Source: an uncultured Bacilli bacterium
GTDB taxonomy: Bacteria; Bacillota_I; Bacilli_A; RF39; UBA660
Direction of reading: 5' to 3'
NCBI GenBank assembly: GCA_944358225.1
Contig: CALVQP010000064.1
Coordinates: forward strand, 1-5,353
Length of the DNA stretch: 5,353 nucleotides
A program made the position numbers and the translations under genes. Below are positions 1 to 5,353 of the stretch, piece after piece; the stretch's first letter is position 1, and each line of letters starts with the position of its first letter. Below the pieces are notes generated by a model that was not told the DNA's origin, ran no database searches, and worked only from the letters and a program-made list of their open reading frames with translations.

Positions 1-731
1 AAAATAATAAAATATTAAGCATTGATTTTCTTAATAATAATAAAATTATAAATATAAAAGGAGATATCTTTTTTAGTAGCATTGATGTGCAAACTTTAAC
101 AAATAAAATGTCACAACCGGATCATAACATTTTAAAAATAACCAGTTTATTGCCATATCGCGCCTTTGTCAATGTTTCTATATTAGTCAAAAAATTAGAA
201 TTAAAAAATAATACAGATATAAAAACTTACAAAAGTAGAATTCCTGATTGTTGGTTATATATTCATGAAAAAGATCTTGAAGTAGGACGTATTCAAATAC
301 TAAATAATTGGAGTCCATATCTAGTCAAAGATTTTAAAAATACTATGTTTATTAATTTAGAATATTTTTGTGATGAAAACGATGAAAGATTTAAACGAAG
401 TACAAAACAGTGGCAAGAAGTTGCTAAAAAAGAATTAGTAAAATTAGGTTTTGTTAAGTTGAATAATATTTTGAGTAGTACGGTTACTAAAGTCAAAAAA
501 GCATATCCTGCTTATTTTGGAAGTTATAAAGATTTTGAGATAGTTAAAAATTATTTAAAGAACTTTACCAATTTATATTGTATTGGTCGAAATGGGCAAC
601 ATCGTTACAATAATATGGACCATTCAATGCTTACAGCCATGTATGCTATTGACCACTTATTAGATAAAAGTAAAACTATTGACGACATTTGGAATGTAAA
701 TACCGAAGAGGTTTATCATGAAGAAAAATAA
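1..731 (+). CDS. FAD-dependent oxidoreductase, UDP-galactopyranose mutase / protoporphyrinogen oxidase-like (C-terminal part, 5' end outside window)
   Basis: This is the C-terminal 242 residues of a flavoprotein of the amine-oxidase-like superfamily. The frame is open from base 3 to the TAA at 729-731, so the gene enters from upstream. Visible features are a segment reading DIFFSSIDVQTL (bases 63-98), which matches the usual 'D-V-I-S-T-x-P-L-x-x-L' strand of these enzymes; LLPYRAFVNV (about 147-176); WLYIHEKD and the arginine of GRIQ (252-296); LEYFCDENDE (357-386); AYPAYF (504-521); and the FAD-contacting GRNGQHRYNNMDHSM block (585-629) near the C terminus. The N-terminal Rossmann FAD-binding motif must lie outside. 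Relatives occur in capsule and exopolysaccharide loci, where they are often labelled protoporphyrinogen oxidase; a sugar-nucleotide or glycan substrate is inferred, not shown. A GTG at 87 preceded by AAAAGGAGAT looks like a start, but homologous sequence continues upstream of it, so I reject it. The 3' end overlaps the next gene by 14 nt. The family call is firm; the substrate is unknown. Confidence 0.85.
   Translation, partial: NNKILSIDFLNNNKIINIKGDIFFSSIDVQTLTNKMSQPDHNILKITSLLPYRAFVNVSILVKKLELKNNTDIKTYKSRIPDCWLYIHEKDLEVGRIQILNNWSPYLVKDFKNTMFINLEYFCDENDERFKRSTKQWQEVAKKELVKLGFVKLNNILSSTVTKVKKAYPAYFGSYKDFEIVKNYLKNFTNLYCIGRNGQHRYNNMDHSMLTAMYAIDHLLDKSKTIDDIWNVNTEEVYHEEK
705..711 (+). promoter_or_regulatory. 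Ribosome binding site of the membrane protein gene
   Basis: GAAGAGG lies 6 nt before the ATG at 718 and inside the end of the upstream oxidoreductase gene. The spacing and purine content support this start and suggest translational coupling through the 14-nt overlap. Confidence 0.6.
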
Positions 732-2376
732 ATTTTTTAAAAAGGCTTTCGAAAAACGAAGATTAGGTTTTAGTTTAATGTTTTCCATCTTAGTAGTTCT
801 ATCTCAATTAATAGGATATAATATTATCCATTATGATACTTTTTTACCCATAAATATTAGGCAACTAATTTTGGTGATATTAATTTTTATAACTGTTACA
901 TTTTTCTTAACTTTTATCATAAATACTATTTTTATCCTTTTTGATAAAATGTTTAAATCACAGTCTGTTAAAAAACCAACATATAAAAGGTTATTACTAT
1001 TTTGGGGGATCATTCTAATAAGTTGGATTCCTTATTTTTTACAGTATTATCCTGGATTAATTCAAAGAGATACCCTAGATCAAATTGCTCAGGCTTTAAA
1101 TATTTCTTTACTTAAAGATCACCATCCCGTTTTCTATACTGGAATTATTTATGTTTTTTTTCATCTTGGAAATTTAATTAACGGTACCAACGAGTTAGGA
1201 GTAGTATTATATACAATTTGTCAGATGTTATTTCTATCTTTTACTTATGCATACAGTGCCTATTTTTTACAAAAACACCATGTTAATAAATTTTTAATTT
1301 GTTTTATGGTTTTATTTTATGCTTTATATCCTATGCATGCGATGTATTCTATCACTATGTACAAAGATGTTTTATTTGCCGCCTGTATAAATTGGCTGGT
1401 GATTTTAATACTAAATTTAGTATTAACCCCTCAAAAAATCACTCAAAAAAGATATTTAATCCTTATGGTTTTAATTGGTACTGCTGTATCTTTGTTAAGA
1501 CAAAATGGTTTTTATGCTATTTTAATCACTATGATAATTTTAATTATTTATTATAAAAGTTATCGAAAAAATATTTTGTTCGCATTTTTAAGTATCTTTT
1601 TAATATTTATTGGCTGTAAAAATATAATTTTTCCTGCTATCAATGCTCAACCAACAGCCATTAAAGAAGCTTTAGCAGTTCCACTGCAACAACTAGCTAG
1701 AGTAGATAGTTACAAAAATCTTACTTCTGAAGAATCTAAACAAATAAATAATTTCTTTAAAAGGGATAATATAGGACCGTTGTATACCCCTCAATCTGCA
1801 GATGATGTCCGGCAAAACTTAGATCAAGATTATTTTCATAATCACGTTAAAGACTTTATTAATATTTGGGCTACTAATGCTTTAAAATATCCAGTTACAT
1901 ATATTAACGCCTTTTTAGCAAATAACGTGGGATATTACTATGCGTTTGCTAAGGATCGGGGAATGCTTATCATAACTAATATTGAACAAACTCCAATTAC
2001 GCTCCTAAAAGCGCATAATCCTAATGAAAAAGTAGTAGTTATAAGTAAAGATTTAGGCTTAGAAACTAAACCAATTAAAGAATTTAAAATAATTAAAAGA
2101 ATTGTAAATGCTATAAATGACCGAAATCTACCTATTTTTTTGACTATTGGTTTTAATTTTTGGTTAATAATATTGTGTTTAACTTATGCAATATATAAAA
2201 AAAATAATTCCTATTTCTTGGTATTTTTACCAGTGTTAAGTGTTTGGTTTACTATATTAGCATCTTCTGTTTCAGGAGTATTTAGATTTGTTTATTGTAT
2301 TTTTACGACTTTACCTATATTTATAGGTATATTAGGTCTTGATAAAAAGGAGGAAAAAAGTGGATCATTTAGATAG
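718..2376 (+). CDS. Polytopic membrane protein, DUF6020-like, probable GT-C-type glycosyltransferase
   Basis: The product is a 552-residue integral membrane protein with about 12 hydrophobic segments, judged by eye: near residues 18-37, 50-76, 92-108, 137-153, 160-185, 190-210, 217-236, 246-262, 265-278, 285-301, 470-492, 498-518 and 522-541. A basic N terminus (KKNKFFKKAFEKRR) suggests a cytoplasmic start. A hydrophilic stretch at about 305-465 is probably an extracytoplasmic domain. Conserved-looking motifs are YYPGLIQRDTLDQ (110-122), HHPVFYT (135-141), SITMYKDVLF (211-220), LLRQNGF (259-265) and FRFVY (522-526). I associate these with the DUF6020 group of Gram-positive surface-glycan loci. 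An acidic residue (D118) in a loop after an early membrane helix resembles the catalytic loop of GT-C enzymes that use polyprenyl-phosphate sugars; that activity is inferred. It could instead be a polymerase or a glycan-modifying transferase. ATG at 718 is chosen for its ribosome binding site. The gene overlaps cysD by 17 nt. Confidence 0.8.
   Translation: MKKNKFFKKAFEKRRLGFSLMFSILVVLSQLIGYNIIHYDTFLPINIRQLILVILIFITVTFFLTFIINTIFILFDKMFKSQSVKKPTYKRLLLFWGIILISWIPYFLQYYPGLIQRDTLDQIAQALNISLLKDHHPVFYTGIIYVFFHLGNLINGTNELGVVLYTICQMLFLSFTYAYSAYFLQKHHVNKFLICFMVLFYALYPMHAMYSITMYKDVLFAACINWLVILILNLVLTPQKITQKRYLILMVLIGTAVSLLRQNGFYAILITMIILIIYYKSYRKNILFAFLSIFLIFIGCKNIIFPAINAQPTAIKEALAVPLQQLARVDSYKNLTSEESKQINNFFKRDNIGPLYTPQSADDVRQNLDQDYFHNHVKDFINIWATNALKYPVTYINAFLANNVGYYYAFAKDRGMLIITNIEQTPITLLKAHNPNEKVVVISKDLGLETKPIKEFKIIKRIVNAINDRNLPIFLTIGFNFWLIILCLTYAIYKKNNSYFLVFLPVLSVWFTILASSVSGVFRFVYCIFTTLPIFIGILGLDKKEEKSGSFR
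1405..1426. repeat. Perfect 22-bp palindrome inside the membrane protein gene
   Basis: Each half-site is TTAATACTAAA followed directly by its reverse complement, with no spacer. It sits in codons for a hydrophobic helix (ILILNLVLT). It is entirely within coding sequence and lacks a GC stem or T-tract, so it is not an intrinsic terminator. It may be chance in AT-rich DNA or a protein-binding site; the sequence does not decide. Confidence 0.5.
2347..2353 (+). promoter_or_regulatory. Ribosome binding site that sets the cysD start at GTG 2360
   Basis: AAGGAGG is a strong Shine-Dalgarno sequence ending 6 nt before GTG 2360. It lies downstream of the alternative TTG at 2339, so it supports GTG 2360 as the true start. 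It is located within the last codons of the upstream membrane protein gene. Confidence 0.85.
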
Positions 2377-3250
2377 ATTAGAAGCTGAAGCAATTTATAT
2401 TATTAGGGAAGTGGTAGAAGAGTGTAGCAATCCGGTTATGTTATATTCCGTTGGTAAAGATAGTAGTGTGATGCTCCATTTAGCTTTAAAAGCCTTTTAT
2501 CCGGAAAAACCACCATTTCCTTTTTTGCATATTGATACAACTTGGAAATTTAAAGAAATGATTGAATTTCGCGACAAAATTTCGGCAAAATACGGAATAA
2601 ATATGATAGTTTATACTAACGAAGAAGGCCTTAAAAATAATATTAATCCTTTTGATCATAGTTCAGCATATACTGATATAATGAAAACTCAAGCTTTAAA
2701 ACAAGCTTTGGATAAATATAAATTTACAGCAGCTTTTGGGGGAGCTCGAAGAGATGAAGAAAAATCAAGAGCCAAAGAACGCATTTTTTCCTTTCGCGAT
2801 AAAAATCATAGTTGGAATCCTAAAAAACAACGTTGTGAATTTTGGAATCTTTATAATACGAGAATAAACGATAATGAGTCTATTCGTGTTTTTCCTTTAT
2901 CAAATTGGACTGAAAAAGACATTTGGCAATATATTAAACGTGAAAACATTGAAGTAGTTCCGCTATATTATGCTAAAAAAAGGCCTGTTGTAAAAAGAAA
3001 TGGCAATTTAATTATGGTCGATGATGAACGTTTTAAGCTTCTTCCTGGTGAAAAAATAGTTCAAGAAACAGTGCGTTTTCGAACTTTAGGGTGTTATCCC
3101 TTAACGGGAGCCTTTAAATCTAATGCTACTACTTTAGATGAAATAATTAAAGAAACTTTGGAAGCTAAATACTCAGAGCGTATAAGTCGAGTTATTGATC
3201 ATGAAAAAAATACGAGTATGGAGCAAAGAAAAAGGGAGGGCTATTTTTAA
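2360..3250 (+). CDS. cysD: Sulfate adenylyltransferase (ATP sulfurylase) subunit 2, CysD
   Basis: This is the catalytic subunit of the CysD-CysN ATP sulfurylase, which makes adenosine 5'-phosphosulfate (APS) and pyrophosphate from ATP and sulfate in the cytoplasm, driven by GTP hydrolysis in CysN. From the GTG at 2360 the protein has 296 residues, close to about 302 for E. coli CysD, and aligns over the full length from MDHLDRLEAEAIYIIREV to the terminal KREGYF. Diagnostic motifs are the PP-loop SVGKDSS (30-36), LHIDTTWKF (56-64), the basic GGARRDEEKSRAKER (127-141), RVFPLSNWTEKDIWQYI (176-192) and RFRTLGCYPLTGA (249-261). A TTG at 2339 in the same frame would add seven residues (MIKRRKK) but lies upstream of the ribosome binding site, so it was not chosen. 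The gene overlaps the membrane protein gene by 17 nt and its stop abuts the ATG of the CysN-CysC gene, as expected for partner subunits. NodP is the equivalent in rhizobial Nod-factor sulfation. Confidence 0.97.
   Translation: MDHLDRLEAEAIYIIREVVEECSNPVMLYSVGKDSSVMLHLALKAFYPEKPPFPFLHIDTTWKFKEMIEFRDKISAKYGINMIVYTNEEGLKNNINPFDHSSAYTDIMKTQALKQALDKYKFTAAFGGARRDEEKSRAKERIFSFRDKNHSWNPKKQRCEFWNLYNTRINDNESIRVFPLSNWTEKDIWQYIKRENIEVVPLYYAKKRPVVKRNGNLIMVDDERFKLLPGEKIVQETVRFRTLGCYPLTGAFKSNATTLDEIIKETLEAKYSERISRVIDHEKNTSMEQRKREGYF
3234..3240 (+). promoter_or_regulatory. Ribosome binding site of cysNC
   Basis: GGGAGGG lies 10 nt before ATG 3251, within the last codons of cysD. The zero-length gap between the genes and this internal site suggest coupled translation of the two ATP sulfurylase subunits. 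Confidence 0.75.
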
Positions 3251-5062
3251 ATGAAAGATTTATTAAAGATCCTCGTATGTGGTAGCGTAGATGATGGTAA
3301 ATCGACATTAATTGGACATTTGTTATATAACTGTAATTGCATTTACTTGGATCAAAAAGACAACTTAATTCAAGAAAGCAAAAAATCTCAAGAAGAACTT
3401 GATTATTCTTTATTATTAGATGGACTTAACGATGAAAGAAAGCAAAAGATTACAATTGATGTAGCTTATCGGTATTTTAATACAAACAAGCGTAGCTTTA
3501 TTATCGCTGATGCACCTGGACACGAAGAATATACACGAAATATGGCTGTAGGTGCTTCTAATTCTCAAGTGGCAGTAATTCTTATTGATGTTACAAATCC
3601 TTTATTAAGTCAAACTAAAAGACATTTACATATCTGTCATATGTTCGGAATTAAAGATTTTATTTTTGTTGTCAATAAAATGGATTTAGTTAATTATAAA
3701 AAACAAGAATTTTTAAAAGTCCAAAATTTACTTATAACATACTTAAAAAAATTAGATATAAGCTCTTATAATATTATTCCTATCTCTGCTAAAGCTGGAG
3801 AAAACTTAAATAAACCATCTCCAAAAATGCCTTGGTATAAAAAAGATGATTTTTTAACCACTTTAGAAAAAATCGATGTAAATACTAAAAGTTTATTCCA
3901 AGATTTTTGCTTTAATGTTCAAAGAGTAAGTCGTCCTAATTCTAATTTTCGCGGCTATCAAGGACCTGTTATAAGTGGTCAAGTTAAAAATGGCGATGAA
4001 CTTTTAAGTCTTCCCAGTCATCAAAAAGTGAAAATAATTAAATTATACGCACCAGACAAACAAGTAGAACAAGCAAGTAAGGATATGCAAATAACCTTGC
4101 AATTAGATCGTGAAATTGATTTATCAAGAGGCGATTTTTTGGTAAAAAAAGATACTTTTATTTATGGAAATATGTTTTCATGTGACCTGTTATGGACTGA
4201 TGATGAAGCTTTAAATTTAAATCAAACTTATCTTCTTAAAATAAATACTAAAATTGTAAATGTAACTATTACCAATATAAATTATTTATATGATATAAAT
4301 ACAGATACTAAAAAATCCGTTTCAACCATTGATAAAAATGCAATTTTTAATTGTGATATTCTTTTACAAGAAAAAATAGTTTGTGATCTGTTTTCTAAAA
4401 ATCAAAATCTAGGACGATTTATTTTAATCAATCCATTATCTAATCAAACATCTGCGGCAGGAATTATTAAAAGTCAATTAAATTCTAAATATATTTACGC
4501 GCAAAATTTAACAATTGACCGAAGCAAACGTTCAGAAATGAAAAATCAAAAACCAGTTACTTTTTGGCTTACAGGCTTGTCTGCTAGTGGTAAAAGTACA
4601 ATTGCTAATGAATTAGAAAAATATTTAGTAACCTTAAAAAAACATACAATGCTTTTAGATGGTGATAATATTCGTTTAGGACTTAATCAAGATTTAGGTT
4701 TTTCTTTAAATGATCGAGCTGAGAATTTAAGAAGAGTAAGTGAAGTGGCCAAATTACTAAATGATGCCGGATTAATTTGCATTACTTCATTTATATCTCC
4801 TTTACAAAAAAATCGTGAACAAGCAAGAAAAATTATTGGCGATAATTTTGTAGAAATATATATTAAAACTCCTCTTGATGTATGTATTAAACGTGACATT
4901 AAACATATTTATGATAAAGCTCGCCAAGGAATAATTAAAGATTTTACAGGTATTTCAAGTCCTTTTGAAGAACCTACTAATCCTGAAATAATCGTTGATA
5001 ATACTAAACCGTTACCTGAAGTAATGAATGATCTTATAACCAAAATAGAAAAATATTTATAA
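3251..5062 (+). CDS. cysNC: Bifunctional ATP sulfurylase GTPase subunit / adenylylsulfate kinase, CysN-CysC fusion
   Basis: This 603-residue fusion carries two consecutive steps of PAPS synthesis. The CysN part (about 1-405) is an EF-Tu-like GTPase that activates CysD: G1 GSVDDGKST (11-19), ITIDVAYRYF switch region (67-76), G3 DAPGH (87-91), G4 NKMD (142-145) and G5 SAKAG (179-183), followed by beta-barrel domains with RPNSNFRGYQG (228-238), EIDLSRGDFLV (288-298) and the end motif LINPLSNQTSAAG (392-404). After a short linker, the APS kinase (CysC) domain spans about 434-603: P-loop GLSASGKST (442-450), DGDNIR (470-475), DLGFSLNDRAENLRR (481-495), FISP with the position of the phosphorylatable serine (S516), and KARQGIIKDFTGI (556-568). 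It phosphorylates APS to PAPS. The order matches rhizobial NodQ. Two deviations stand out: the usual QGITID reads QKITID (K66), and the usual RDPKGLY reads RDIKHIY (548-554). The other catalytic motifs are intact, so both activities are probable. A 12-nt gap precedes the sulfotransferase gene. Confidence 0.96.
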   Translation: MKDLLKILVCGSVDDGKSTLIGHLLYNCNCIYLDQKDNLIQESKKSQEELDYSLLLDGLNDERKQKITIDVAYRYFNTNKRSFIIADAPGHEEYTRNMAVGASNSQVAVILIDVTNPLLSQTKRHLHICHMFGIKDFIFVVNKMDLVNYKKQEFLKVQNLLITYLKKLDISSYNIIPISAKAGENLNKPSPKMPWYKKDDFLTTLEKIDVNTKSLFQDFCFNVQRVSRPNSNFRGYQGPVISGQVKNGDELLSLPSHQKVKIIKLYAPDKQVEQASKDMQITLQLDREIDLSRGDFLVKKDTFIYGNMFSCDLLWTDDEALNLNQTYLLKINTKIVNVTITNINYLYDINTDTKKSVSTIDKNAIFNCDILLQEKIVCDLFSKNQNLGRFILINPLSNQTSAAGIIKSQLNSKYIYAQNLTIDRSKRSEMKNQKPVTFWLTGLSASGKSTIANELEKYLVTLKKHTMLLDGDNIRLGLNQDLGFSLNDRAENLRRVSEVAKLLNDAGLICITSFISPLQKNREQARKIIGDNFVEIYIKTPLDVCIKRDIKHIYDKARQGIIKDFTGISSPFEEPTNPEIIVDNTKPLPEVMNDLITKIEKYL

Positions 5063-5067
5063 AGGAG
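5061..5067 (+). promoter_or_regulatory. Ribosome binding site of the sulfotransferase gene
   Basis: AAAGGAG overlaps the stop codon of cysNC and lies 7 nt before ATG 5075. There is no room for a separate promoter or terminator in the 12-nt gap, so the sulfotransferase should be co-transcribed with the PAPS-synthesis genes. Confidence 0.8.
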
Positions 5068-5074
5068 TTTAATA

Positions 5075-5353
5075 ATGAAACCATTCAAAATAGACTTTTT
5101 ATGTGTTGGTTTTAACAAAAGTGGAACTACAACATTAGAAAATTTATTAAGATATAATCCTGATATTATGCTTCCGAAAAATAAAAAAGAAATATTATTT
5201 TTTGATTGGTATAAAACATGTGAAAACCCAGTGGAAATTATGCAACAAAAATATTATCCAAATTACCAGCGGGGAAAATGTATTGGGAGCATTGAACCAT
5301 CCTATTGTAAAAGATCCAAGGAAGTTTATGAATATTTTGGTAAAGATGTTAAA
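5075..5353 (+). CDS. PAPS-dependent sulfotransferase (N-terminal 93 residues, 3' end outside window)
   Basis: The visible part begins MKPFKIDFLCVGFNKSGTTT. It contains the classic 5'-phosphosulfate-binding loop of PAPS-dependent sulfotransferases, GFNKSGTTTL (residues 12-21), where K15 corresponds to the catalytic lysine and the following S/G/T residues hold the 5'-phosphosulfate. Next come LLRYNPDIMLPKNKKEILFF (24-43), typical of the 'P-x-x-x-x-K-E-x-x-F-F' stretch of carbohydrate sulfotransferases, and GSIEPSYC (71-78), matching the 'G-E-x-S-P-x-Y' segment. The family usually has about 230-320 residues, so roughly two thirds, including the 3'-phosphate-binding region, lies beyond the window. 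There is no signal peptide or membrane anchor at the N terminus, so it is probably cytoplasmic, acting on a lipid-linked or nucleotide-linked precursor. It sits 12 nt after cysNC, which would provide its PAPS; this is the same logic as NodH beside NodP and NodQ. The acceptor is unknown; a glycan is inferred from the neighbours. Confidence 0.92.
   Translation, partial: MKPFKIDFLCVGFNKSGTTTLENLLRYNPDIMLPKNKKEILFFDWYKTCENPVEIMQQKYYPNYQRGKCIGSIEPSYCKRSKEVYEYFGKDVK

Larger units (their letters stand above)
1..5353 (+). other. Interior of a single operon for a probable sulfated surface glycan
   Basis: Five co-directional genes are joined by a 14-nt overlap, a 17-nt overlap, a 0-nt junction and a 12-nt gap. 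No hairpin followed by a T-tract and no convincing -35/-10 pair lies at any junction. The unit extends past both ends of the window, since the first gene lacks its 5' end and the last its 3' end. No stretch of 300 bases is without a gene. Confidence 0.75.

Noticed and set aside
31..66. Promoter plus ribosome binding site before the first gene
   Set aside because: The AT-rich tract and AAAAGGAGAT lie within the open coding frame of a recognisable flavoprotein; there is no independent support for transcription or translation starting here.
293..496. Minus-strand reading frame of 67 residues
   Set aside because: It lies wholly opposite the flavoprotein gene, has no ribosome binding site and resembles no family I recognise.
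87..731. A complete 214-residue protein starting at GTG 87
   Set aside because: The frame is open to base 3 and the upstream codons match the conserved strand of the flavoprotein family, so the gene is cut by the window edge and does not start here.
831..1013. Minus-strand reading frame of 60 residues
   Set aside because: It lies opposite membrane-helix codons of the DUF6020-like gene; it is explained as a shadow of AT-rich coding sequence.
1299..1556. Plus-strand reading frame of 85 residues in another frame
   Set aside because: It sits inside the membrane protein gene, has a biased Cys/Phe/Tyr/Asn composition typical of an out-of-frame reading and lacks a ribosome binding site.
4538..5062. 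Separate internal start (ATG 4538) for a stand-alone APS kinase
   Set aside because: The ATG precedes KNQKPVTFWLTG neatly, but no Shine-Dalgarno lies upstream and the frame is continuous with CysN, as in known CysN-CysC fusions.
4687..5118. Two minus-strand reading frames (4687-4899 and 4909-5118)
   Set aside because: Both are opposite the conserved APS kinase domain, and the second runs across the cysNC-sulfotransferase junction; neither has a start signal or recognisable product.
1..5353. CRISPR array, tRNA, insertion sequence or toxin-antitoxin system
   Set aside because: I saw no regularly spaced direct repeats, no cloverleaf, no transposase motifs and no terminal inverted repeats; the space is fully taken up by the five genes.

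Overview
The window is a dense, AT-rich (G+C around 30% by eye) stretch in which every gene lies on the + strand. All gene starts have purine-rich Shine-Dalgarno sequences (GGAGG-like). Base composition, ribosome binding sites and protein style suggest a low-GC Gram-positive bacterium (Bacillota, possibly a Lactobacillales or Clostridia member). No rRNA or other taxonomic marker is present, so this is an inference.

Layout: (1) 1-731, the C-terminal 242 residues of a flavin-dependent oxidoreductase of the UDP-galactopyranose mutase / protoporphyrinogen oxidase-like type often seen in surface polysaccharide loci; its start lies upstream of the window. (2) 718-2376, a 552-residue polytopic membrane protein resembling the DUF6020 / GT-C glycosyltransferase-like group. 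(3) 2360-3250, CysD, the catalytic subunit of ATP sulfurylase. (4) 3251-5062, a CysN-CysC fusion (GTPase subunit of ATP sulfurylase plus APS kinase). (5) 5075 to the window end, the first 93 residues of a PAPS-dependent sulfotransferase. Genes overlap (14 and 17 nt), abut (0 nt) or are 12 nt apart, with no visible promoter or terminator between them, so this looks like the interior of one operon.

Together the genes read as a sulfation module: CysD/CysN make APS from sulfate and ATP, the CysC domain phosphorylates it to PAPS, and the downstream sulfotransferase would transfer the sulfuryl group to an acceptor. The order (cysD, cysNC fusion, sulfotransferase) parallels the rhizobial NodP-NodQ-NodH system that sulfates Nod factor. 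Here the upstream neighbours are an envelope-glycan type oxidoreductase and a membrane glycosyltransferase-like protein, so the likely product is a sulfated cell-surface polysaccharide or glycolipid. No sulfate-reduction gene (PAPS reductase, sulfite reductase) is visible. The acceptor cannot be identified from this window.
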